A DNA stretch of 64,000 bases from Macrothele yani (taxonomy: Eukaryota > Arthropoda > Arachnida > Araneae > Macrothelidae). The notes beneath the pieces were generated by a model. The model searched no databases. It had not been told where the DNA came from and saw only the letters and a program-made list of their open reading frames with translations. Every line of letters starts with the position of its first letter. Within the stretch, counting starts at the first letter, position 1. Below are positions 45,635 to 56,373 of the stretch, one piece after another. The position numbers and the translations under genes were made by a program. Location of the stretch: contig CM076996.1 in the NCBI GenBank assembly GCA_039090855.1, positions 46,094,469-46,158,468 of the forward strand, written 5' to 3'.

Positions 45635-46643
45635 GTACTCTCCTTTCTTACCTAAGGGAAAATGTGCCAAAAAATTTATTTTCTGAATTTTCAATTAAAA
45701 GATCTGAATTTTTCACAGATGTCGTAACTGGGTCATATAAGGTTACCCTGCAAATTTCACTACAATCAAATGAAAACTTTTGGAATTGCGCAACATTTTT
45801 TATTATGACGTTAGAGCGGGGAAACTGCCGTCGCACATGATTAAAAAATTTATTGGCTAGTTTTCACAGTTTTTATCTGATTCACACGAAATTTAGTGGG
45901 TTCGTTCCTTTTGGCAATTTATTAAGTGCATTAACTTTTCAGTCAGTTTTGTAGAAATTCCCCTAAGATAGAAAATCATATTTTTTATCCCAGGAGGGTG
46001 CAGGAGCAGTCAACCGCTGTGCTGGCTCCGCCCACCCGATCAGGCAAGGAAGTTTCTGCAATCCCTTTCCCCCTACACGCACACATACTCTCTCTCTCTC
46101 CAGTTCCCAGCTGGAAAGGAGCTAACATTTACGGTGAAACATGCTGAAAACCACCAAGCTCGTTCATCATAAAAAGAAATACAAACTTTAACCAAACTAG
46201 GTCAGCATCAAAAGAAATACAAACATTTCAGGAGTTTTCCAGGAGTCATTAAAAATTTCCTTTTTTTCCAGGAGTTTTCCAGGGCCCCTGGAAAATAAAA
46301 ATGTTATTCCAGGAGGCGTACGAACCCTGTAATACGCTTATAATATGTATTTTTAACTATAATGGTCAATTGACACATAAATAATTTCCACTGTCGGACA
46401 TTACGTATCAGCTGGTCGAACTTACACAGAACATAAGTTGTGAAACAGAAATATTCAGAAACATCAAATGATTGTTTCATATACTATAATATACTATATA
46501 TGTTCCACATATAATGGCACGATTCGGTTAATACCATAATGTGCAACTAGAGAAGTAAATACACGATCTTTTATACATACTAAAAACAGGATGTGAAACA
46601 CAAACTCTTTGAAAATAGTATATCTAGGAAATCAGAAGCTTAC

Positions 46644-46929
46644 CAGGAACATACACTCCCTTGTCTGGATGCTCTTTAAGGTCCAACTTTTTCTTGGTTT
46701 CTTTCCCAAGAAGATCTCGGATTTCTTCATTGTAAATTTCTAAGTAGGAAGCATGCACTAGGAACTTAGTATTTTCTGTAAGAGCAATAGCTTCAAATAT
46801 GTGCTCAAATGCTCTAGGTATAATTCCTCTTTGAGTTGGGGGATTTGAAACTCCTTGCATAGAAAAAGATTTACCACAGCCTGTTTGTCCATATGCAAAA
46901 ACTGTGCCATTGTAACCCTCAGTAACACT
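46644..46929 (-). CDS. KIF17-type kinesin, exon with the P-loop (partial gene)
   Basis: Second recognised motor exon. The acceptor is tttgTAG before 46929 and the donor is GTAAGC after 46644; it enters in phase 0 and leaves one base of a Gly codon. It reads [20 protein letters not shown] with the nucleotide-binding P-loop GQTGCGKS, then [39 protein letters not shown] and [20 protein letters not shown]. All motor core residues look intact. A DD41D transposon ends 81 bp upstream of its acceptor. The following intron (29.3 kb) contains the mariner/P-like nest and the foldback/hAT nest. Confidence 0.96.
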
Positions 46930-47542
46930 CTACAAAAGATCAAAATGATACAATTATAAAACACACAAGCACCTTCAAGATAATCTACATATGTAACAGA
47001 TATAATATACAGGGTGTTCCCAAATTTGTGCAACAAACAAGAAGGGGTGGTAGTACACATAAAGACAAATAACTTTTGTAATGGAACATAGGGTGGCACT
47101 CTGCTCCTAGTGCCTGAAAAATGTTAAGTTCCATGTCCATGTTGAGACTCCAACTGTGGAAAAAAACATAACTTACCTAAATTATGCATTGCACACTTGC
47201 TCAAAGGAGGTGCTCAAAGTGGTGCCCAAGGGCATTGTTGCACAGCCCACACCGACGGATGAAGGACTGTTGCACTTTCTCACAGACACCCAGAGTGTCC
47301 GGGCTGACTGTGCCTGACACAGCAAGTGTTACGACTAGCATGCACTGGGTTATTCGCAACCAGTTCATGGGAATGGATTCATCAACATTACTGAGTTAAT
47401 GCTATGTGGCATAAGATGGCCAGACGTCGCGGAGGAGTCATGCACAACATGCGGGACTACTCATGAGGAATTGGCGGATATGCATCTGATGTATGGGCAA
47501 GCATATAGCAATGGACGTGTGGCAGCAAGGATGTACTGTGAG

Positions 47543-50500
47543 CAGGGGCGGGTTTACCATTGGGCCAACCTGGGCCGTGGCCCAGGGCGCTGCTCATAGA
47601 AGGGCGCCAAAATTTTGAGAATACATGTGTCACAAGACGTTTTATCTTATTTCTTCCTGCTTCCTGGCAAGGTGAAAACCCAGAAGAGGGCAGAGAGGGG
47701 GAGCATTTCTTTTACAGAGCTCGCAGACAACGGGGAACAAGAGTGGGAGGCTAAGAAAGGGGCACTGCACTGGCGCATAATTTTTACAAGGCTTTGAAAA
47801 ATCTGAGCGTGAGAACAGCCCTGGGATGTGGGTTGAAAAACCAGAATCGGACTCCATGAATTCAAGGTCAAGGCCCCAGGACATTGTGGGTGACAAGAGA
47901 GGGCAGAGCACTGTTTAGCAGGGCTCTAGATGGACTGGTTAGAATGCATTCCAATTCAGCTTATGACACCAGCTGCCTGCTTTGGGATTCTTTCTCCGCC
48001 CCTCGTAAGTTTACATGTGTGTTTTCATTCTCGCTTTGTTCTTTTGGGGGAAATCATTACTATTAATCATCACCGTCAGCGAAAATGTCGACTACGAAGT
48101 TTTCAGGATGCAAAAATAGAAAAAGAAAGCTTAAAAAGACTGAAAAAGAAGGTCAACTTTAAAAAAAAATACCAAAACTAAAAAACGTTTTTAAACCGGC
48201 AGAAGATGGCACAGTAAGTGAAAAACAAATGCAGTGTTTGGTTGCAAGATCTACCGACGAAGAAATGAAGGAGTCAACTGAACAAGAACTAAGGGCAAAG
48301 ATCAAATTTATGAATCTTCCGATGGTGAGGATGAGGAAGGTAAGTCTAACACAAATCTTGGAGGAAATTTTCAATCTGTTGAAGGAAATGACCTTTTGTT
48401 ACATCATATGATATTAGATCCTGCTAAATGGAAAGTAGACGATTCTTTTGTTGATTATATTACCAAAAAACCTTCGAATCAAAATTTTAACGAAATAGAT
48501 TTTGCAGTTTCAAAAAGATCTTATAGTGATTGATTTAGATCTGTATCAAAAGGATTACTTTATAACGGTCTTCAAATTTGACCCTTTTCTGCAGCAACAT
48601 TTGAAAAATTTTGGAAATAAGGGAAGTGGAAATGTTTCATACCTTTTGAAGGATGTATGTGAAGAATTCATTTCATTAATGGCCTTATCAATCACTAATG
48701 CAATAGTTAAAGAGTTGAAGTCGAGCAAATGTTACTCTATTATTATAGACTCCACTCCAGATTTGTCAGAAGTTGACCAGTTGACTGTTATTTTTCATTA
48801 TGTTCTGAAAAGTGGACAACCAGTGGAACGATTTACTTGTTCCATGCCCAACACTGGTCATAAAGCAGAAGACATGGAGAAGGCTTTATAGAAGCTGTTA
48901 CAAGATATAAAAATAGATCTTAAAGAAAATACTGCAAAGGTCAAAATTATGACAATGCGAGAAATATGTCTGGTGAATATTCAGGTTTTCAAGCTCGATT
49001 AAAAGTCATAACAGTTTAGCCTACTATATTCCATTTCTTTCTTAATTTGGTTGGAAAATCCGCAGTGGGATGCTGTCTTGAAGCTACATCTTTTTTTATA
49101 TTCGTATAGGAAATATACAACTTTTTGTCATCTTCATTACATAGGTGGCAAATCTTGAAGACAAGTCTTCAAGATACTTCTAAGCTCCACAGCGAATCTG
49201 GATCGCAATCGCCACTTCTTGTACCCAGAAGGTTATGTGAAACCCGATGGTCAGCAAGGGTTGATGCATGCAAGGCCTTACGCTCTAGTTATTCCTGCAT
49301 TAGAGATGCACTTCAAGACTTCGCAGAAAACACCGGTGAAAAATTAGAAGCAGGGGGATTATTAAGTAATGTGAATTTGTTAGAAATGGGCATTCTCTTA
49401 GAGCTTTGGAGTGATATTTTACAAAGAATTGATAGTTGCAATAAAACACTGCAGAAAGTGAATGTTGACCTTTCAGTTGCTGTAGAACTGTACGATTTCA
49501 CTTATTAAATATTTGTGTGTTCTCCGGAATAAATTTGATAAGTATGAAGAAGATGGAAAACTGTTGCCTCTGTGCGACGAATATAAGAAAAATGTTACTA
49601 GAACCCGTCGGATAAAATTACAATTTCAAGAGATGAATGGTAATAAAGAAACTGTTTTCACTCGAAAGGAACGTATGCGAATATGCGTTTTTCGTGCGAT
49701 CATTGATAACTTGGTGCAGCAGTTGAAACGTCGACAAGATGTGTATTCCGATGTGGAGAGCATGTTTGGGTTTCTTACGCAATTATCAGATGTTGATGTG
49801 ACAACAGTATCTCAAAAGGCAACAAAATCTACTGACAGTTTACTCTCAAGATTTAGGCCCAGAATTTGAACAAGAATGTCTTCATTTCCAAAAATTTTGG
49901 AATAATTTACATAGACAAGCAGTGACAGACTCAAGTGTTAGTGTTCCTGTTGAGGATATGTTGAAACTGATTAGGGAAAAAAAGAATTGATTCAACTTTT
50001 CCAAACATTGATGGTATCCTAAGGATTTACCTATGCATACCCATCACTAATGCTTCTGAAGAAAGAAGTTTCTCTATTTTGAAAATCATCCACAATTATT
50101 TGAGGGCATCTAGTTCTCAATAAAGAACGAGTGCACTGGCAACTTTGTCACTTAATTCGAACATTGCAGAAACATTAACATTTGATGATATACGTAATAG
50201 AGGATTTTGCCACAAAGAAATCGGGAATAAAAAGTATTTCAGCAGAGAGTAATTTTACTATATATAAGTTACGTTCATTCATTTCTTCTATCTCTCAGTC
50301 ACTTAATCGATATGCAATAAACCATTGCCATAAACATTGGTAGCAGCACTATCATTATATTTTTTAAAAATTCTAAAATTAATATTGCATACATTGTAAA
50401 TTTAAATCCAAAATTTTCCAAGCAAATGTTTCAGAAGTGTGTTAAAAAAAATTTCATTTGTGAATATAAAAATTTACTGTGAAATGGTGTTTTAAAGTTA

Positions 50501-50754
50501 TGCGAATTAAACTTGTGAGAAAACGACGTTTATAAATTTCTGTTTCAGTGCCCAGTTTTAAATAATACATGTGCTAAAAATAGGTTTGTGTTGCTCTTGA
50601 GAATATGCTGATTCTTTGTGTGATAAAAAATCTATATGTAACATGTAATTTAAATATGAAATTCTAATCGGCCTCAAATTTCTTACAATAAGTTTACTTA
50701 GGGGTGTCTGATTTTTCTGGGCCCAGGGTGTTGTAATGTTTAAACCCGCCCCTG
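47543..50754 (+). mobile_element. hAT element C, 3.2 kb, with perfect 8-bp duplication
   Basis: Inverted repeats CAGGGGCGGGTTTA at both ends, flanked by identical actgtgag (47535-47542 and 50755-50762). Terminal sequence such as accattgggccaacctggg and the encoded ZMYM1-like transposase indicate a common animal hAT family. It inserted into the transposase frame of the DD41D element. Confidence 0.93.
48085..50252 (+). pseudogene. hAT transposase (ZMYM1-like), inactivated
   Basis: Starts MSTTKFSGCKNRKRKLKKTE and then KPAEDGTVSE. The DUF4371-type region reads NVSYLLKDVCEEFISLMALS, then CYSIIIDSTPDLSEVDQLTV. The central part reads SSLHRWQILKTSLQDTS and RRLCETRWSARVDACKAL. The C-terminus, after a frame change near 49870, reads ITNASEERSFSILKIIHNYL, the hAT dimerisation motif. 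Stops occur near 48175, 48408-48490 and 48890, and there is at least one frameshift. Confidence 0.85.
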
Positions 50755-52063
50755 ACTGTGAGAGATTCCCGAATCGTCATATGCCTCACCATGCGACATT
50801 CGCCAGCATTGATTAATACTTGTGGAAGACTGGCTCGTTCATGATCTCCAGGTCTGATGCAGGTGTCAGTAGTCTGTGCGGACACCGTAAATGGAAGAGT
50901 GCATCTTACAACGATTTGCAGCAGCCCTGTCCACGAGTACGCAAGCAGCGGCAGCAGAAATGGGTGTTCCTCACAGTGCATTGTGGAAAGTTCTGCATGA
51001 GCAATGGATGCATCCCTTCCACAGGCAGAAGGTCCAAGCTTTGGCCAGAGATGACTACCTCTGGAGGCTACAGTTCGTCAGGTGGCTGCTCCACATAAAC
51101 ACTGCTAATCCACACTTTCCCGCCTTAGTGTTATTCAGTGATAAGGCGATGTTTACGCGGAAGGGCACTTTCAACAGTCACAACCAGCACACCACCACCA
51201 CTCGCCACCACCAGCAGAGGTTTGCCATTGACATCTGGGCAGGTATCCTTGGCAATTGGCTGGTGGGACCGTACATCTTGCCACAACGTCTGACCAGCAA
51301 CATGTGCTGTGTATTCCTGGAGCAAGTGCTTCCCAGTTTGTTGCAGAGTGTTGGGAACTACGCTCAGAGAGACATGTGGTTCATGCATGATGGGGCCACT
51401 GCACATCTTTTCCACAGCAGTCCGGGACTTCCTGAATGTGGCATATCCCGGCTGGAGGATTGGATGGGGTGGACTGGTAGCTTGGCCTCCACGCTCTCCG
51501 GACCTGAATCCACTGGACTTCTTCTGGGGACACCTGAAAACACTGGTGTATGAGATGCATGTGGAGTCACCAGAAGATCTCGTTGCGAGGATTGTTGTTG
51601 CTGTGGACCAGATCAACACCACACCAGGAGTCTATGAGACAGTACAACAGTCCTTCTTTCGTCAGTGTGGGCTGTGCAACGATATGCTCGGGCACCAATT
51701 CAAGCACTTCCTTTGAGTCCTGCTCTGCCTCTACGTTCACCAGCGCAACTCATAATTTAGGTAAGTTGTGTTCTTTTCCACTGTTGGAGAATCAACGTGG
51801 ACATGGAACTTAACGTTTTTCGGGCACTAGAAGCGGAGTGCCACCCTACATTCCGTTGCAAAAGTTATTTGTCTTTATGTGTACTACCATCCCTTTTTGT
51901 TTGTTGCACAAATTTGGGAACACCCTGTATATTCAGTTTCACAAAAGATACTAAATTTTAAAATACCTGCATAGTTGTATGTTTTTGTTGTTGTTTTCCT
52001 TTTTAGTTAATTAAATGCAGCTATTTTTTTCATTTCTTACCAGCACAGAACAAGTTCATTATA

Positions 52064-53348
52064 TTGGGTGTGTGCATAAGTTCTACCCATTTTTGTAGGC
52101 TACAAAGGAAGGAGGAGAAAACAACAAATAACGTGCCTAGGATTTCACATAATTGCCATCATTCTGTATGACCTCTTGCCATCTGTCTATGAGTAGGTGA
52201 ATCCCACGTGGGAAAAACTCCTGTGATTTAGAGTAAAAAGTCATGTAATGAAGTTTTCACATCGTCCACATCATTGAAGGTTTGGAGAGTGAAGGCGTTC
52301 TGTAACGATCGAAAAAGGTGGTAGTTCGTAGGTGCCAGGTCAGGGGAATATGCCAGGTGAGGTAACACTTCCCAACCAAAGTCCAGTAATTTTTGGCAAG
52401 TGATTAAAGCAGCATAAGGTCTGGTGTTATCATGATGAAGGATCACGCCTTTGTGACTGATGAGTGCTGGCTGCTTCGATGTCAGTTGTTCTCGCAATCT
52501 GTCCAACTGTTGGCAGTAGATGTCAGCATTTATCGTTCGGTTGGGTGCTAATACCTCCCGGTGGATTATTCCCTGGACATCCCACCAAACACTCAACAAA
52601 AACTTTTTGGGATGCAGTCCTCCTTTTGAGGTCGATGGAGAAGGCTCCGCACCTTGGCACACAGTCCGTCAACACTTTACATTATGGTACAGTACCCATT
52701 TCTCATCATTCGTTACAATTTGTCCCCAAAATGGCTTATTTCTGTGACGAGAAAGCAAAGAAACACAGGTATGGATTCTCTCCTCTTGTCGCTTTGCAGA
52801 AAGCTGGTGCGGAATCCACTTATCAAACTTGGTGACGAACCCAAGCACATGCAACCGTTTTTCGACTGTTATTCTGTGTACTGACAACGTTTTCGCTAAT
52901 TCCTAAATGGTTGGATGTGGGTCACTTGTTATGGCTTGGTCCACATCCTCATCGGAAACCACAGATGGATGTCCAGGACGTGGCTGATCTTTACAGCTTC
53001 TGTATCCGTCCTAGAATTTCTGAAACCAACGGCGACATGTGCTATCATCAACTGCATCCTCCCCATACACTTGACAGATGTTGCGGTAAGCCGCAGCTGC
53101 TGTACTGCCTTTATCGAACTTGTACAATAAATGATGTCTAATGTGCTCCTTATCGCATGCCATATTACACCACCCGTGGTTTCCATTAAGAATGACTTAC
53201 TCAAACAAACCTAGTGCCTCTGTATGCTCTACTGCTCTATGCTTTATTGGCCGAAAATTCGGCATTGCAGCGTCATCTGTGATGAAACTACTCCGATCGC
53301 AACTTGCATCCGTTACAAAAATGGGTAGAACTTCTGCTAAACACCCAA
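52064..53348 (-). mobile_element. mariner element (irritans-like)
   Basis: TA at 52062-52063 and 53349-53350, inverted ends ttgggtgt-t and a shared gttctacccatttttgta (about 35 bp with mismatches). It is 1285 bp, the normal mariner length. The minus-strand transposase fills it. Confidence 0.88.
52228..53204 (-). pseudogene. mariner transposase, inactivated
   Basis: The N-terminal part is decayed (YLFNKGSSAAAAYRNICQVY, DSTCRRWFQKFR). Then come EKRLHVLGFVTKFDKWIPHQ and the first catalytic motif VTNDEKWVLYHN, followed by SVWWDVQGIIHREVLAPN and the second Asp in LHHDNTRPY. Thirty-four residues later the third position reads YSPDLAPTNYHLF, where Asn replaces the catalytic Asp of the DD34D triad. 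Frame changes near 52665 and 52890 and this substitution make it inactive. Confidence 0.87.
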
Positions 53349-53557
53349 TACGTATGCTTTCTCCTGAAACTTTAATGTCATAATGAGAAAACAGCTAACA
53401 TTAACAGAATACACGTACATAAACTACAATCAAACCTTGTTACGCGGCTGTCCCTTTTTTCCCACTGTGCAGTTGGCACTAGGAGGAAGCATGGGGTAGC
53501 TTTGACTAGCACAAATTTGAACAGTTCTGTTTCTAAGCTACATCTGCTTAGCTTCAG

Positions 53558-54609
53558 TAGAATAATTCTTGATGTCAACATATAACGCATAAGTTACATA
53601 AAAAATTACAAGTGGTGGGAAGTTTCGGTAGTGACTTTACCTTCATCAGCCACGGAATGAAACACGTGGTATAAGCATCAGTTGTTGCCAGATTTCAAAA
53701 TAGCTTTCCAAATGATAGGTATGTTAAAAGGTGCATCTGTATTGCAGGTGTTAGGAGTAAGGAAGATTACAATGCTTTTGCGGTACCTGAGGGCTTTCCG
53801 CTAGCTGAACGGAGTGTTACGTTAAACGTTTTGCCAATCGGGAATCGCGGACATATTGCTGATGGTTAAAATTGAAAGAGAGGTGGAAAGGTTGCTTTTC
53901 TTAACATCAGTGACATGTTCCACCAGCCAGTTGATGCTTTGGTAAGTACTACCAATATAGTGGGTGGAAGTGTTGACAGGGATAGAGTAGACACCTTGTA
54001 ACTCTAGGGGTTTATTGGGATCTCTGTCTTTAAGGATAAGGTTAAGAAGATGTGGAGGTGGTTTAACAGCAATCCTGTAGCCAAAAGATTTGAAAATGGA
54101 GCAAACTTTGTGAGTGAAGGCCAGGCTAAAGGGCAAAGTGCCAACAAACTGATGAGTGGTGGAAAGTTCAGGCAGTAAACTAGTAGATTTATTCTGTGAT
54201 TCAAATTTCTTAATTAGCCTATGTACTAAGAGGGGTGGAAAGCCATGCAATTTGCCAATGTTGATGATGTTCTGATATTCGTTTTGAAGAGCAGAAGTGC
54301 TGTTACAAATAAGGTTAGCTCTGTGGATGTATACCTTTAAAGCAGCCAATTTGTGTTTACCAAAGGTGCAGTAATGGTAAAGGATGATATTATGGGTGGC
54401 AGAAGGTTTCTTGTAAACAGAGAGACCAAGGGAGAAGTCTGGGTTGATGTTGATGTTAACATTCAGAAAACTAATATTGTTGTCGACCTGTTCTTGAGAC
54501 GAGAATCTTATATGAGGGAATTTGGAAGTTATGGAGGACATAAGTTCAAACAGAGTGTTTCTGGTGTGGCCACCAGAAAACACATGGGTTGACATCAAGA
54601 ATTATTCTA
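53558..54609 (-). mobile_element. Penelope-like element fragment with inverted flanks
   Basis: A 22-bp sequence (tagaataattcttgatgtca and two more bases) at 53558-53579 recurs exactly inverted at 54588-54609, enclosing a 5'-truncated Penelope-like element. The coding part is described separately. The segment 53580-53821 would be its 3' non-coding region. Confidence 0.7.
53822..54598 (-). pseudogene. Penelope-like reverse transcriptase end plus GIY-YIG endonuclease
   Basis: Encodes the C-terminal part of a Penelope reverse transcriptase: ISFLNVNININPDFSLGLSV, then YKKPSATHNIILYHYC, AALKVYIHRANLI and LPFSLAFTHKVCSIFKSFGY, RIAVKPPPHLLNLI. The GIY-YIG nuclease start follows: GVYSIPVN and THYIGSTYQS. 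The catalytic YxDD region lies upstream and is missing (5' truncation). The Arg expected soon after YIG is not visible, while the EH pair is. The frame is open for 258 codons, unusually long for a fragment. Confidence 0.82.
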
Positions 54610-54682
54610 ATGTTTTGTGTGTTACGTGTTTCACAACCAAGTATTCTCACTATGATTAGCTTTAGTTTCTTGAAACTTCCTT

Positions 54683-54845
54683 GTCCTGGGTGGTGTAACT
54701 AATAGCATGCTCAAACAGAAATCGGGAAATGCAGGTTTGATTCCCACTCCAGGACAATGTAATTTTCAAGTTTTCTGAAGGAGTTGCTACATGGAAACCG
54801 AAAATACTGCCAATGATTACACCAGTCTGATGGTTATTCCTGGGT
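54683..54845 (+). mobile_element. tRNA-derived SINE, family B
   Basis: A 73-base tRNA-like head (54683-54755) with a perfect 7-bp acceptor stem (gtcctgg and ccaggac), an A-box-like tggtgtaactaatagc and a B box ggtttgattcc. The tail aatgtaattttcaag to about 54845 aligns with the split copy at 14417-14850. The T stem is poorly paired, so it is not a functional tRNA. Confidence 0.65.
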
Positions 54846-55345
54846 ATGGGACAGATGCTGAGGGAAATGTACCTTTCAGACTGTACCATCCCAACAATGA
54901 AGTTTGATGGAGGCAGCTGGATGGTATGGAGCTGGTTTTCATGGTTCAGCTTAGGTCTATTAGTCATTTTGGATAAAACCCATGAATGCTGAGCTGTACC
55001 TAGACATCCTGGGCAATTATGAACTACCAACACTGTGGCAGTTCTTCGTGGAAGGCCCATATCTTTATCAGGATGACAAAGCACCATGACGTACTGCTCA
55101 CACTGTTATGTTTGAGGACATGAGTATCAAAAAGTTGGACTGGTCAGCCGAGAGTCCTGACATGGACCTTACAAAGAATCTCTGGGATGAATTGCATCGT
55201 CGGGTGCACGGAAGAAGAGATTGCCCAATAAACAAAGCTGAACTGATCTCTGCTTTTAAGTCCAAATGGTGGAACATATTAGCAGCCATTTACAAAAACT
55301 GGTGGAGACTATTTCACAAAGACTAGAGGTCAAAGGTTTCAGCAC
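54846..55345 (+). pseudogene. Tc1-like transposase C-terminal half
   Basis: Reads PTMKFDGGSWMVWSWFSWF-like sequence with stops, then MNAELYLDILGNYELPTLWQ and FFVEGPYLYQDDKAP with the second catalytic Asp (normally QHDNAP; here QDDKAP). It continues LDWSAESPDMDLTKNLWDEL, where Lys replaces the catalytic Glu of the usual NPIENLWDEL. The N-terminal half is absent. It belongs to the Tc1 group, distinct from the copies at 642 and 5290. Confidence 0.8.
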
Positions 55346-55349
55346 ACAA

Positions 55350-55862
55350 TGTTAATTGTTAATGCGGGCTGGTTGTCATGGTGCAGCCCACCGGAACTGA
55401 TGGTTTATGTTATTTCACACAAATATTGTTGTTTATTATATAGACTCCATCATTTGAGCAAAGGCACACCTGGCAATGATTTAAACAAGCCACCCTTCAC
55501 CATCAAAAGGGATATAATTAGGAAGGAATACCATTTGCAAGTAATGGAACATTGTTCTACTATGTCTTCTCAGTTCATGCATGTAGTTAACGAATTCCTT
55601 AAAATAGAAAATTATGCAACCAGAGGCCCCAGATGATTCAAAACCGTTTTTTTTTTTTTTTTTTTTTGGTTATACCAAGAATTGTATTTTCATAGGTTTA
55701 CTCAGAAAAGACCAATAAAACCACTAGTTTGCTTCTCAGAAACCTGATGGATGGTTGTTTGCATAAGCCTCTGCTCAAATTAATGGAGTCTATATAATAA
55801 ACTAACAATATTTGTGTGAAATAACAACAAAAACCAGCCCACACCAACATTTGCACAATATT
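55350..55862. repeat. inverted repeat (foldback), arms about 55-110 bp
   Basis: The best-matching arms are 55410-55464 and 55768-55824 (shared ttatttcacacaaatattgtt and tttattatatagactcca), with weaker matching outside them (gggctggtt). The spacer of about 300 bases contains a T-run at about 55649. Confidence 0.75.
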
Positions 55863-55957
55863 AATTTTTTTGTAAATGAAGATTATTTTTAGACATGCAA
55901 ATGTTTGGACATTTATGATAGGTCAGTGTAGTTTACATTACTAATGCTAGGAAATGC

Positions 55958-56060
55958 AAAATCTACGCACCCCTAGTGAAATTCTAGGCAGCCTTGCAGC
56001 AGAGTTCTGTAATGTACCAGTGCTGGTCACCTAGAATTTCACTTGTGGTGCCCAGATTTT
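55958..56060. repeat. short inverted repeat
   Basis: Arms 55967-55988 and 56030-56051 share agtgaaattctagg inverted, and outer flanks (aaatct and agattt) also pair. Spacer of about 40 bases. Confidence 0.75.
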
Positions 56061-56217
56061 TTGACTGGGTAGGCAAGACATCTTTAATCAAAACCACATC
56101 AGTTAATTAATAACTGCCAATGTGAGAATATTTCTGCTTAACTTTAGAATACTCTATCGCATCAAGTTCACAATTTGGATTTCAGACAAAAACAACATTA
56201 TACAAATGCTCACTTAC

Positions 56218-56373
56218 CTCAACTATTGGATACACAATCTCATTGTATATCTGTTCTGTAGTGGAATCAATGTGGTAAGCACCATCAAATGTAAAATTTT
56301 TGGGTGGAGCACTGCTGTCTGCTGGATTTGTGATGGAGCAATGCCCACAAGAGGAATCCATTCCTATTATCGC
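56218..56373 (-). CDS. KIF17-type kinesin, first motor exon in the window (partial gene)
   Basis: The acceptor is ttttccAG before 56373 and the donor is GTAAGTG after 56218; 156 bases in phase 0 at both ends. It reads AIIGMDSSCGHCSITNPADS, then SAPPKNFTFDGAYHIDSTTE and QIYNEIVYPIVE. It aligns with the early motor domain of KIF17 (FTFDGAY, TEQIYNE) starting about residue 25. The preceding coding exon, with the start codon and VVVRCRP strand, was not found up to 64000. It was chosen over KIF3A/B because of the later neck sequence and the lack of KIF3-type insertions. Confidence 0.92.

Larger units (their letters stand above)
32918..46329. mobile_element. hAT-like transposon A, 13.4 kb with nested insertions
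   Basis: Ends are inverted CAGGGTTCGTAC (12 bp) at 32918 and 46329, followed on both sides by repeated ccaggag motifs. Flanks are taatgc on the left and taatacgc on the right, which fits an 8-bp hAT duplication with the left copy decayed. A broken hAT transposase lies on the minus strand at about 42600-44892. It contains SINEs and a second hAT-like element (33631-41358). Confidence 0.78.
31706..46490. repeat. large foldback element, right arm split by a hAT insertion
   Basis: The left arm (31706-32412) and right arm (32424-32917 plus 46330 to about 46490) are inverted copies around an 11-base loop (32413-32423). The match covers the inner 500 bases (for example gagtcaacaaccttgagaat near the loop, and agtagccacggttcttccgg further out) and the outer 150 bases (gtcaattgaccattatag, ctgaatatttctgtttcac). 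The right arm is interrupted at 32918 by a 13.4-kb element. Parts of the arms are open on both strands but show no protein family. The outermost ends are approximate (agtat-tgaaacaatcatttgatg). Confidence 0.85.
47399..51716 (+). pseudogene. DD41D-type transposase, interrupted by hAT and frameshifted
   Basis: The first part reads ELADMHLMYGQAYSNGRVAA and RMYCE. After the hAT element it resumes RFPNRHMPHHATFAS. Later parts are FAAALSTSTQAAAAEMGVPH, the first catalytic motif LFSDKAMFTRKGTFN (Asp retained, following Glu changed to Lys), and FMHDGATAH with the second Asp. After a frameshift near 51410 come AVRDFLNVAYPGW, WPPRSPDLNPLDFFWGHLK and RQCGLCNDMLGHQF. It is inactive. Confidence 0.85.
47010..51927 (+). 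mobile_element. DD41D-type element split by a hAT element
   Basis: TA at 47008-47009 and 51928-51929. Inverted repeats are about 170 bp: both ends start cagggtgttcccaaatttg and share gtagtacacataaagacaa, aataactttt, agggtggcactc and cttacctaaattatg. Without the hAT insertion (47543-50754) and one 8-bp target copy it is about 1.70 kb. It sits in the 9.3-kb kinesin intron, 81 bp from the exon at 46929. Confidence 0.9.

Noticed and set aside
46644..46929. Assignment of the kinesin to KIF3A or KIF3B
   Set aside because: The exon wording ([25 protein letters not shown]) and the neck sequence in the exon at 9606 fit KIF17/OSM-3 better.
54683..54755. Possible tRNA gene with perfect acceptor stem
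   Set aside because: T and anticodon stems pair poorly, and the same sequence heads the family B SINE.
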